Shown piece after piece: positions 9,016 through 16,873 of a stretch of 64,000 nt of DNA. The translations under genes and the position numbers were made by a program. The stretch's first letter is position 1. Each line of letters starts with the position of its first letter. Under the pieces are notes generated by a model that saw only the letters and a program-made list of their open reading frames with translations, had not been told where the DNA came from and ran no database searches. Location: assembly GCA_965277835.1 (NCBI GenBank), contig OZ255841.1, positions 1,860,001 through 1,924,000 on the forward strand. The letters are read 5' to 3'. This DNA is from Arcticimaribacter sp965277835. GTDB lineage: Bacteria > Bacteroidota > Bacteroidia > Flavobacteriales > Flavobacteriaceae.

Positions 9016-10353
9016 CTATTGAGGGTTGTTTATAATTATATTAAGAGCGGTTTTTTGTGATATTACATCTTTCATAGATTGGATATATTTTTGCTGAGAA
9101 GCGTATAGCTGTAGTTGTGCTTGCCGTAACTCAAAACTTCCGGTGAGTCCTTCAAAAAATTTAGTCCTATTCTTTTCTTCAATGCGTTGCGCCAAGTCTA
9201 ATTGGTCTTTTGCATTATTATATGCTTTAATAGCTAAAGTGTAATTGTTCTTTGCGCGGTCATATTCTAATTGGATTTTGTTCTGAGCTTCTTCAAAAGA
9301 AGTCTTTGCTTGCTTCAAAGTTATTTTAGCTTTTTGAGTGGTTGCAGTTCTTCCAAGAGAACTAAAAATAGGAACTTTTACACGCAAACCAAAGGCTGAA
9401 GAACCAAACCATTTTTGATCTGTACCAGTAAACTCAAAACTATTGTTATTCCCTGTGTAACCACCATTGATAAATGCCGAAAGTGTAGGTAGTGCTTTAG
9501 AACGTTCTAAATCATACAACAATTTTTTTGAAGTAATCTCACCTTCAGCAAGCCGAAGGTCAATATTGTTTTGAATTTCTGAATCTGGGTTGTCTAACAC
9601 AAGATGTGTAAGAGTTAGCTCGCCTAAAGTATTCGTTAATTCTAAAGACGCATCTAGTTCTAACCCTAACATTAAGTTTAGAGCTTTATAAGTTAATTGC
9701 CCTATGTTTTTAGAATAGTCTAACTGGTCTTTTAAAGAAGAAAGGGTTAATCTAAGTTGCTCTATGCTTTCTTCTTCTTCAAAACCATTACTAAAGAGTT
9801 GTTCTGTTTCTTCTAGGTTTTTAGAGACTACAGCAATATTGTTTTTTAAAACTTCGATATTAGCATCTACAGTAATTGCATTCAAATACGATTCAGTAAT
9901 TAATTTCTCAATTTCTAGTTCTGTTTTTTCAAGTATGTTTTCGTTAGTTTTAATAAAGTGTTTTATCCCTATCACACCAATTAAATAAGAACCGTCAAAT
10001 ATAAGTTGGTTCAATTCGACCATCCCTGTGGCAATATGTTTGGTGCCAAAAGTTACTTCAGAGAATTCGCCAGCATTCCCACCAAATATTTCTGCTGGAA
10101 TTAAGGAAACGGGTAACTCTAAATTATTTAAATAACTGAGATTAGCATTTATTTGTGGAAACCCAGCAGAAAGTATTACCCATTTTTGCTTGTGTGCTTT
10201 TTGAAGCTCAAGGTTTGCGTTTTGTAGTGTTCGGTTGTATTGCATCCCCCACTCAATAGCTTCTTGAAGACTAATAGATTTAGGAGTTTCTTGTGCATAA
10301 AGCGTTGGAATATTCCAACTGAGTAATAATAAGAGGAAAGAAATTTTTTTCAT
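9016..10353 (-). CDS. TolC-family outer-membrane efflux protein
   Basis: This 445-residue protein has a cleavable signal (about 1-20, ending YAQ) and the two internally similar halves of long helices and short beta segments that make up the TolC trimer channel. The conserved pattern KAxxxLxxAQ appears near the C terminus (about 385-395). It follows the tetR gene by only 7 bases, so regulator and pump probably form one operon. It gives the pump its exit through the outer membrane. Confidence 0.94.
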   Translation of the reverse strand: MKKISFLLLLLSWNIPTLYAQETPKSISLQEAIEWGMQYNRTLQNANLELQKAHKQKWVILSAGFPQINANLSYLNNLELPVSLIPAEIFGGNAGEFSEVTFGTKHIATGMVELNQLIFDGSYLIGVIGIKHFIKTNENILEKTELEIEKLITESYLNAITVDANIEVLKNNIAVVSKNLEETEQLFSNGFEEEESIEQLRLTLSSLKDQLDYSKNIGQLTYKALNLMLGLELDASLELTNTLGELTLTHLVLDNPDSEIQNNIDLRLAEGEITSKKLLYDLERSKALPTLSAFINGGYTGNNNSFEFTGTDQKWFGSSAFGLRVKVPIFSSLGRTATTQKAKITLKQAKTSFEEAQNKIQLEYDRAKNNYTLAIKAYNNAKDQLDLAQRIEEKNRTKFFEGLTGSFELRQAQLQLYASQQKYIQSMKDVISQKTALNIIINNPQ

Positions 10354-10360
10354 AATAACT

Positions 10361-10960
10361 TTAGATAGTAGATTTGAAAAGAGTTAGTGATTTTAGTCCT
10401 TTGTCTGTAACAATCGCTCTGAGGTGATAATCTATATAGTTTTCAAATAAGGTTTCAATTTTAAATTGCTCGATTGGAAATATTTCAATGTCTTTAATAC
10501 CTCTCATTCCATTAATATATAATCTTGAAACAAATTCAATATCAATTTCATCACGAAATAAACCAGATTCGACACCTAGCTTGAGACTATCTTTAACCAT
10601 ATCTCCAAAATATTGATATTCTTTGCTTTTTAAATCTTGGTAGATTTTGGGATAGTATTTTTGTAACTGATAATTAGGAGAGGTTTTTTCGTTTCCTAAA
10701 TATTTCAAAGCTATCATTTTTAAGCAATGCAACTCTTCAATAGGATTTGAATTATGCTGCTTAATTTTTTTGATTTCAGCCGTGATGCTTTTAAAAATAG
10801 TAAAAACGGCTTCTTTAACGAGTTGATGCTTATTTTCGAAATGTTGGTAAATTGTTTTTTTAGACACCCCCATTGATACGGCTAGATCGTCCATAGTAAC
10901 GCTTTTAAATCCTAGGTTAAGGAAAAGTTCAGCAGCTTTTTCAACGATCACCTTTTTCAT
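10361..10960 (-). CDS. TetR/AcrR-family regulator of the efflux operon
   Basis: This 199-residue regulator has an N-terminal helix-turn-helix (VTMDDLAVSMGVSKKTIYQHF, about 20-40) and a variable ligand-binding domain. The ATG at 10960 (MKKVIVEK) is chosen because a longer reading from 11062 would start upstream of the -7 box at 10993-11000. It is the first gene of the leftward efflux operon. An 8-bp perfect inverted repeat overlapping its promoter is a natural operator candidate, so autorepression released by a pump substrate is the simplest model. Confidence 0.92.
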   Translation of the reverse strand: MKKVIVEKAAELFLNLGFKSVTMDDLAVSMGVSKKTIYQHFENKHQLVKEAVFTIFKSITAEIKKIKQHNSNPIEELHCLKMIALKYLGNEKTSPNYQLQKYYPKIYQDLKSKEYQYFGDMVKDSLKLGVESGLFRDEIDIEFVSRLYINGMRGIKDIEIFPIEQFKIETLFENYIDYHLRAIVTDKGLKSLTLFKSTI

Positions 10961-10992
10961 TCTATTAGAGATAAATATTATATATCTGATTG

Positions 10993-11023
10993 CAAAGATA
11001 CATAAGGAAACTTTAAAAACCAA
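10993..11023 (-). promoter_or_regulatory. Promoter of the tetR-efflux operon
   Basis: On the minus strand TTG (11023-11021), a 20-base spacer and TATCTTTG (11000-10993) match the Bacteroidetes TTG-N17-23-TAnnTTTG consensus. The predicted start of transcription lies about 30 bases before the tetR ATG at 10960. Confidence 0.75.
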
Positions 11024-11032
11024 AAAAGTTTC
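11007..11032. promoter_or_regulatory. Inverted repeat, candidate TetR operator
   Basis: GAAACTTT (11007-11014) and AAAGTTTC (11025-11032) form a perfect inverted repeat with a 10-base spacer. The repeat covers the -33 element and part of the spacer of the tetR promoter. A regulator bound there would block RNA polymerase. It is only 20 bases from the -33 element of the divergent polyprenyl synthase promoter, which could also be affected. Confidence 0.6.
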
Positions 11033-11051
11033 TCTAGTTTTTGATAAAAAT

Positions 11052-11080
11052 TTGAAAAGCAATTAAATTGATTATTTTTG
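11052..11080 (+). promoter_or_regulatory. Promoter of the polyprenyl synthase gene
   Basis: TTG (11052-11054), an 18-base spacer and TATTTTTG (11073-11080) fit the Bacteroidetes consensus. The start codon is only 14 bases after the -7 box, so the leader is very short. Confidence 0.7.
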
Positions 11081-11093
11081 TGAAAAATATATT

Positions 11094-12062
11094 GTGCTAA
11101 CACACTACCAAACTGCTTTCCTAGATTATTTGAATGAGCAAATACCTAAACATCCTCCTCAAGGATTGTACGAGCCCGTCTCTTATATGATGAAATTAGG
11201 AGGTAAGAGAATTCGCCCTGTGTTATCGCTATTAGCAGCAGATGCTGTTTCTGATACTTTTGAGAATGCTTTACCAGCAGCTTTGGCTATAGAAGTTTTT
11301 CATAACTTCACTTTAGTTCACGATGATATTATGGATCAAGCTTCTTTAAGAAGAGGTAAAACAACAGTGCATAAACATTGGGATATAAATAGAGCTATTC
11401 TTTCGGGAGATGTTATGTTGGTTTGGGCTTATGAATGCTTAAACGTTTATCCGGCTACGCTATTTAAAGACCTAACGGGTTTGTTTAGCACTACTGCACG
11501 GCAGGTATGCGAAGGGCAGCAGTACGATATGGATTTCCCTAAACAAAGCAATGTTTCGCAAGAAGAGTATCTTCATATGATTCAATATAAAACAGCAGTT
11601 TTATTGGGTTGTGCTTTGCAAATGGGAGCGATGGTTGGAGGAGTAACAAAGACCGAAAGCCAACCGTTTTACGATTTTGGAATTGAATTAGGAATGGCTT
11701 TTCAGTTGCAAGATGATTATTTAGATGCCTTTGGAAATTCAGAAACTTTTGGAAAGAAAACAGGGGGCGATATAATTGAAAATAAGAAAACAATGCTGTT
11801 TTTGTTAGCAAGGGAGTTAAGCACGCCCGAAGACAGGTTGGCTTTAGACACGCTTTTTTCAACAACCTCAAGCGATAACGAAGCTAAAATAGTTCAAGTA
11901 AAAACTCTTTTCGAGAAATCGGGAGCAGTTATTGGAATAAAAAAAAGGATTGAAGAATATACTCAAAAAGCATTACAAAAGATAGAGCTGTTTCCTGTAA
12001 ATCAAGCAAAGAAAGATATTTTTAGGGCTTTTTCGAAACAGTTAATGGAACGAAAGTTATAG
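11094..12062 (+). CDS. Polyprenyl (isoprenyl) diphosphate synthase
   Basis: This 322-residue all-helical prenyltransferase condenses isopentenyl diphosphate with an allylic diphosphate. Both Mg-binding aspartate motifs are present: DDIMD (77-81) followed by RRGK, and DDYLD (207-211). GGKRIRP (36-42) is the diphosphate-binding loop. It starts with GTG; no better in-frame start fits the promoter at 11052-11080. Chain length (farnesyl, geranylgeranyl or longer) cannot be set from sequence alone, but the next gene is a lycopene cyclase, so supply of precursor for carotenoids is plausible. The two genes converge and overlap by 6 bases. Confidence 0.93.
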   Translation: MLTHYQTAFLDYLNEQIPKHPPQGLYEPVSYMMKLGGKRIRPVLSLLAADAVSDTFENALPAALAIEVFHNFTLVHDDIMDQASLRRGKTTVHKHWDINRAILSGDVMLVWAYECLNVYPATLFKDLTGLFSTTARQVCEGQQYDMDFPKQSNVSQEEYLHMIQYKTAVLLGCALQMGAMVGGVTKTESQPFYDFGIELGMAFQLQDDYLDAFGNSETFGKKTGGDIIENKKTMLFLLARELSTPEDRLALDTLFSTTSSDNEAKIVQVKTLFEKSGAVIGIKKRIEEYTQKALQKIELFPVNQAKKDIFRAFSKQLMERKL

Positions 12063-13211
12063 TTTGAATATACGTTTCCAAAGTGCTTTTAAAAATAAAC
12101 TTATAGGGAAGCTAAAGAGTATTTTCACTTCATTTAAAAACGTAGTTTCCTCTCCAAGGAATTTAAAAATTTGATTCGCACTATTTTTCCTAAACATTGC
12201 CGAAAACATTGCACCCCCTTTTTCATTGTGCCTGCTTAGGACATCTAAAAACAGGAGGTCATAAAACCAAAAGCGATTTTTTTGTTTGAATTTATTTAGC
12301 GGTTTATTTTGTTTAATGAAGGGAATTAGTTTTTGTATTTGTTGTTGTGTTTTTTGGAATGTAAATCCTGTACTAGCTTTAGTCCAACCGCCAGCTGTTC
12401 CTATGTACATAATATTTTGAGTATTATTTTTCCAAAATGGATAACACGTCATAGGAATATTCCCTTGTTCTTTTTCAAGAATGGTTAGTTCTCCGGCATT
12501 CTTTACGTTTAAATATTCGGTAATAGCTGTTTCATATTCTTCTTTTTTTAGGAGGTCAGCAGAAAACAAAGTGTATTCAACTAAGGCTTTATTTTTAGAA
12601 AAAGGGAGAATATACATAAAACGAGTATTCCCTTTTTGAGGCAAATTAAAATCCATAAAATGAAAACTGGTTGGGTCAAAAATTGGAAATTCAGTTTGCA
12701 CAATCCAACCAATAAAGTGTTGTTGTAGCACAGGGTATTTTTTTTGAACCAAATAGTTTGTGTCCACTGGGATACTTGAAAACACTTTTTTTGCTAAATA
12801 GTTTGTGTTGTTACCAATAACTTGGACCTCGGTTTTTTTATCGTTGATAGATAAAACTTTGTCTTGAGTTATTATAAGGTTAAGTTTATCGGCTAATTCT
12901 TTATAAAGCGTATTATAAAAATCAATACCTCTAAGCATTTTATATTGAAAAGGGAATAAGTCTAGAGACTTTGAGAGTTTACTTGAATTAAATTTGGCAG
13001 TACTCCATTTTTTATGTGTAATTAAATCCCAGTTTGTTTTTTCTTTTTCCCAAAAACACCAAGTCCTATCATTAGTAGTTTTGTGTTCTTTTTCTATTAA
13101 GAGGATTTTTTTATCAATAAAGAAAGAATCATTAACAAGAGCTTGGGTTAGTAGTAATCCCGAGGCACCGCCACCACAAATAATATAATCAAAAGAGGGC
13201 TCTTTTTTCAT
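12057..13211 (-). CDS. crtY: Lycopene cyclase, CrtY/CrtL type
   Basis: This 384-residue flavoprotein turns the ends of lycopene into beta-ionone rings, giving beta-carotene. The N terminus has the dinucleotide-binding GGGASG (13-18). The conserved PMTCYPFWK and GTAGGWTKASTGFTF segments of bacterial lycopene cyclases are present in the second half. No other carotenoid gene (crtB, crtI, crtZ) is in the window, so the rest of the pathway must be elsewhere. The 254 bases between this gene and the ZIP transporter hold nothing I can name. Confidence 0.88.
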   Translation of the reverse strand: MKKEPSFDYIICGGGASGLLLTQALVNDSFFIDKKILLIEKEHKTTNDRTWCFWEKEKTNWDLITHKKWSTAKFNSSKLSKSLDLFPFQYKMLRGIDFYNTLYKELADKLNLIITQDKVLSINDKKTEVQVIGNNTNYLAKKVFSSIPVDTNYLVQKKYPVLQQHFIGWIVQTEFPIFDPTSFHFMDFNLPQKGNTRFMYILPFSKNKALVEYTLFSADLLKKEEYETAITEYLNVKNAGELTILEKEQGNIPMTCYPFWKNNTQNIMYIGTAGGWTKASTGFTFQKTQQQIQKLIPFIKQNKPLNKFKQKNRFWFYDLLFLDVLSRHNEKGGAMFSAMFRKNSANQIFKFLGEETTFLNEVKILFSFPISLFLKALWKRIFKL

Positions 13212-13465
13212 GTAGGAATTTAAAAATAGAGATTTGAATTGAGTACGAATATAAGTTAATCAATAAAGGTGTTTTAAATTGAGGCATATTTTTTTAAATA
13301 CTACAATAGTAAAATAGTGATAGAAGAGATAGTTGTTTTTAGAATTATACGGTGCACAAATTATTTGATTATTCCATCGTATTTTTCAAATTTGCGTTAA
13401 TTTTTTTATGAGTATTTTTATCAACTGAAAATGGATATTTTCCTTTTTAGAATAATACAATAGTA

Positions 13466-14281
13466 ATGGAAACGATAATTGCTTTTTTTGAAAGAACAGA
13501 CCCTATACTTGGTGCGTTATATGCTACAATTTTTACTTGGGGTTTAACTGCTTTAGGTGCGTCTTTTGTGTTTTTTTTTAAAACAATGAACCGTGCTTTA
13601 TTAGATGGTATGTTAGGTTTTACTGGAGGAGTAATGGTAGCGGCTAGCTTTTGGAGTCTTTTAGCTCCTGGAATTGAAATGAGCCCAGGGGAAGGTTTTG
13701 TGAAAGTTATGCCTGCAGCTATTGGATTTGGGCTTGGGGCTTTATTTATTTTTGGATTAGACAAAGTACTTCCGCATATCCATATTAATTTTAAGGAAAG
13801 CGAGGGCGTTAAAACCCCATGGCATAAAACAACGTTATTAGTTTTGGCGATTACGATGCACAATATACCCGAAGGTTTAGCTGTTGGCGTTCTTTTTGGA
13901 GGAGTTGCAGCTGGGCTACCAGAAGCGTCAATTGCTGGTGCTGTAGCTTTAGCAATAGGAATTGGAATTCAAAATTTCCCCGAAGGAGTTGCAGTTTCAA
14001 TGCCTCTAAGGCGGCAAGGTGTAAGTCGTTTTAAAAGTTTTTGGTACGGTCAGCTTTCTGCAGTTGTCGAGCCTATAGCAGCAGTTATAGGAGCGGTTGC
14101 GGTTACTTTTTTTACACCTATCCTTCCTTATGCTTTGGCGTTTGCTGCTGGAGCAATGATATTTGTTGTAGTAGAAGAAGTAATACCCGAAACACAGCAA
14201 GATAAATATACTGATATTGCAACCCTTGGATTTATTGGCGGGTTTATAGTAATGATGTGTTTGGATGTAGCCTTAGGCTAG
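13466..14281 (+). CDS. ZIP-family divalent metal transporter
   Basis: This 271-residue inner-membrane protein with about eight helices brings zinc or other divalent metals into the cytoplasm. The binuclear metal site is recognisable from HNIPEGLAVG in TM4 and QNFPEGVAVS in TM5; the asparagine, glutamate and histidine/glutamine residues are the ligands. A loop of about 30 residues after TM3 contains several histidines. Its TAG stop is directly followed by the duplicated thiL/anchor B block. No zinc-responsive operator was recognised upstream. Confidence 0.93.
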   Translation: METIIAFFERTDPILGALYATIFTWGLTALGASFVFFFKTMNRALLDGMLGFTGGVMVAASFWSLLAPGIEMSPGEGFVKVMPAAIGFGLGALFIFGLDKVLPHIHINFKESEGVKTPWHKTTLLVLAITMHNIPEGLAVGVLFGGVAAGLPEASIAGAVALAIGIGIQNFPEGVAVSMPLRRQGVSRFKSFWYGQLSAVVEPIAAVIGAVAVTFFTPILPYALAFAAGAMIFVVVEEVIPETQQDKYTDIATLGFIGGFIVMMCLDVALG

Positions 14282-14292
14282 GTAGCTTTCTT

Positions 14293-14398
14293 TTATTCGG
14301 GTGTATTCCAGCTCTGAGCAGTTAACTCAATTTGCTGACCTAAACTTGTAATTAAGTTATACCTTAAGCTCTCATCAATGTTTTTTACCTACTAGTAT
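14293..14398 (-). pseudogene. thiL remnant (both ends of the gene, middle deleted)
   Basis: Bases 14291-14378 match 15730-15817, the 3' end of the intact thiL downstream, at 79 of 88 positions. The sequence then jumps to the thiL 5' end (match to 16754-16777 and on upstream). The start codon has changed from ATG to ATA. About 940 bp between the two parts is missing, with a 3-base microhomology (CAA) at the join. It cannot make a protein. It is the leftover of a tandem duplication of thiL together with the adjacent lipoprotein gene. Confidence 0.88.
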
Positions 14399-14496
14399 TG
14401 TGCAAAAATAAAGTTTAAATGTATGTTTGTTTGCGTAGGGTAGAAAGGTTAATTTTAAAAAAATGCGATATCTTTAAAAACATTAAATAAAAAATC

Positions 14497-15705
14497 ATGA
14501 AAAAGGTTAGTGTAATATTAGTATTGGCAGTTGTAGTGATTTTTAGCTGTTCTAAATCAGAAATTACTGATCCAACTTCTGGGTTCGTTGCATGTACTGG
14601 AGGTAAAGCAGGAGTTTACCCGTGCTTAGGATATGATTTATATGCTTATATACCTTTAACTACAATGGAAGCAGTTTCAGGAAATGATAGCTGGGGCTGG
14701 ACAGACCCTCAAACTCAAAAAGAATATGCAATTATGGGGGTAGATGATGGAACTGTTTTTGTAGATATTAGCACGCCCGATAACCCTGTTTATTTAGGAA
14801 AACTGCCTACTGCTACGGAAGCTAGTAATTGGAGAGATATTAAAGTATATAAAAACTATGCTTTTATTGTGAGTGAAGCAAGAGGCCACGGATTGCAAAT
14901 GTTCGATTTAACAAAGTTACGAGGTGTAACTTCAAAACAAACATTTACTGTTACAAAAGAATTAAAAAGCTTTGGTAGTGCTCATAATATTGCTATTAAC
15001 GAAACAAGTGGTTATGCTTATGTTATTGGGAGTGTATCACAAAGAGGAGGCCCTATTTTTATTAATATTCAAGATCCTATAAACCTAAAAGTAGAAGGGG
15101 CTTTTCCAGATCAAGGATATACACATGATGCACAAATTGTAACGTATAAAGGACCAGACGCTGATTATCAAGGTAGAGAAATTTTTATTGGTAGCAATAG
15201 CATTAACGGAGTAAACAATCAAATAGTTATAGTAGATGTAACTGATAAAGCTGCACCTAAGCTAATTTCACAAGCGAGGTATAGTAATGGAGCTTATGCA
15301 CATCAAGGCTGGTTAGATGAAAATCATAGTTATTTTTATTTGGGAGACGAACTCGATGAGCAAAGATTTGGGAATAAAACTAAAACACTTGTATTTGATT
15401 TAACAGACTTAGATAAACCTCTTTTGCACTATACATATTTAGGGCCTACCGCAGCTATTGACCATAATGGCTATACGAAAGGGAACTCTCTTTTCTTGGC
15501 AAATTACACGGCTGGTTTTCGCGAAATAGATATTCAGAATATTGGCTCAAAAGAAATGAAAGAGATTGCTTTTTTTGATACATATCCTGCAAATGATGGG
15601 AACTCTTTTAGTGGAGTTTGGGGTGTATATCCATATTTTGCTAGCGGTGTTATTGTTATAAGTGATTCAGATTCTGGTTTATTTTTAGTGAAAGCTAGTA
15701 AATAA
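14497..15705 (+). CDS. Choice-of-anchor B family lipoprotein, copy 1
   Basis: This 402-residue protein has a lipoprotein signal (IFSC, Cys18, then SKS) and an LVIVD-type beta-propeller. Propeller strands such as GTVFVDISTPDNPVYLGKL and HNIAINETSGYAYVIGS are typical of the 'choice-of-anchor B' proteins, whose function is not known. It is a close paralogue of the gene at 16874-18196. It lacks the Ser/Thr-rich linker of that copy, so the propeller sits close to the membrane anchor. Upstream, TATCTTTA, about 25 bases before the ATG, is a near match to the -7 box. Confidence 0.88.
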   Translation: MKKVSVILVLAVVVIFSCSKSEITDPTSGFVACTGGKAGVYPCLGYDLYAYIPLTTMEAVSGNDSWGWTDPQTQKEYAIMGVDDGTVFVDISTPDNPVYLGKLPTATEASNWRDIKVYKNYAFIVSEARGHGLQMFDLTKLRGVTSKQTFTVTKELKSFGSAHNIAINETSGYAYVIGSVSQRGGPIFINIQDPINLKVEGAFPDQGYTHDAQIVTYKGPDADYQGREIFIGSNSINGVNNQIVIVDVTDKAAPKLISQARYSNGAYAHQGWLDENHSYFYLGDELDEQRFGNKTKTLVFDLTDLDKPLLHYTYLGPTAAIDHNGYTKGNSLFLANYTAGFREIDIQNIGSKEMKEIAFFDTYPANDGNSFSGVWGVYPYFASGVIVISDSDSGLFLVKASK

Positions 15706-15731
15706 CGCTAAGTCACAATGCGTAGCTTTTT

Positions 15732-16775
15732 TTATTCGGTTGCATTCCAGCCCTGAGCAGTTAACTCAATTTGTTGACCTAAACCTGTAATTAAGTTATA
15801 CCCTAAGTTTTCGTCAACCATATGCCCAATAACACTTAGGTGTGGATGCCCTTTGATTTTTTCGTAGTCCTTTTGTGCGACGGTAAAAAGAAGTTCATAA
15901 TCTTCACCGCCATTAAGTGCGGCGGTTACATTATTAATTTTAAATTCTTCGCAAGTTTTTGTAACCTCAGGGTCAATAGGAATTTTATCTTCATAGATTT
16001 GGCAACCTAGTTTAGACGCTTTCGATAAATGCATTATTTCAGAAGATAGACCATCGCTAATATCAATCATTGACGTTGGTTTAACATCTAGTTCACTTAA
16101 TAGTGCTTTAATATCTAATCGAGCTTCGGGTTTTAACTGCCGTTCAATGCAATAGCTATATTCCGAAAGGTCGGGTTGCGAATTTGGATTTACCTGAAAA
16201 ACTGCTTTTTCGCGTTCTAAAACTTGTAAGCCTATATAAGCAGCTCCTAAGTCGCCTGTAACAACTAAAAGATCATCTTTTTTTGCTCCTTTTCTATATG
16301 TAATTTCTTTTTTTGGTGCTTTTCCGATTGCTGTTACCGAAATTATTAACCCTTTTGTAGAGCTACTGGTATCCCCTCCTATTAAATCTACTTTATAGTT
16401 TGTGCAAGCTAAGTGTATGCCTGAGTATAGTTCTTCAATAGCTTCTAATGGAAAACGGTTAGAAACAGCTATCGAAACTGTAATTTGGGTGGCAATTGCA
16501 TTCATTGCAGCAATATCGGAAAGGTTAACCATTACAGCCTTATAGCCCAAATGCTTTAGAGGCACATAACTCAAATCGAAATGAATACCTTCAACTAAAA
16601 GATCGGTTGAGATTAAGGTTTCGTCTTTTCCGTGTTGAATTATAGCAGCATCATCCCCAATACCATACTTAGTAGAATCTTCTTTAACTTTAAAATGTTT
16701 AGTTATTGTGTTTATAAGTGTAAACTCTCCCAGTTTATTTATAGGTGTTTTTGCAATGTTTTTATCTTCTAGCAT
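15732..16775 (-). CDS. thiL: Thiamine-monophosphate kinase
   Basis: This 347-residue enzyme phosphorylates thiamine monophosphate to thiamine diphosphate, the active cofactor. It belongs to the PurM/ThiL/SelD superfamily. The metal- and ATP-binding segments GIGDDAAII near the N terminus, DLIGGDTSSS, VVTGDLGAAYIGLQ and the late MIDISDGLSSE and GGEDYELLF are all present. It lies between two rightward lipoprotein copies because of a tandem duplication, and its own duplicate is a remnant at 14293-14398. A -7 box ends only 4 bases before the ATG, which suggests a leaderless or nearly leaderless message. Confidence 0.96.
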   Translation of the reverse strand: MLEDKNIAKTPINKLGEFTLINTITKHFKVKEDSTKYGIGDDAAIIQHGKDETLISTDLLVEGIHFDLSYVPLKHLGYKAVMVNLSDIAAMNAIATQITVSIAVSNRFPLEAIEELYSGIHLACTNYKVDLIGGDTSSSTKGLIISVTAIGKAPKKEITYRKGAKKDDLLVVTGDLGAAYIGLQVLEREKAVFQVNPNSQPDLSEYSYCIERQLKPEARLDIKALLSELDVKPTSMIDISDGLSSEIMHLSKASKLGCQIYEDKIPIDPEVTKTCEEFKINNVTAALNGGEDYELLFTVAQKDYEKIKGHPHLSVIGHMVDENLGYNLITGLGQQIELTAQGWNATE

Positions 16776-16779
16776 TGTA

Positions 16780-16787
16780 CAAAAATA
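16780..16787 (-). promoter_or_regulatory. -7 box of thiL
   Basis: The minus strand reads TATTTTTG, matching TAnnTTTG, with only TACA between it and the ATG at 16775. Transcription would start at or next to the start codon. No TTG -33 element was seen. Confidence 0.45.
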
Positions 16788-16873
16788 AAAGTTTAAATGT
16801 ATATTTGTTTACCTAGGGTAAAAAGATTAGCTTTAAAAAAATGAGGTCTCTGTAAAATATTAAATAAAAAATT

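Noticed and set aside
13283..13300. GAGGCATATTTTTTT considered as a third sigma-54 element before the ZIP gene
   Set aside because: It lacks the TTG at -12 and is about 170 bases from the start.
13447..13863. Open frame of 138 codons opposite the ZIP gene
   Set aside because: Antisense to conserved ZIP helices; no signal or domain of its own.
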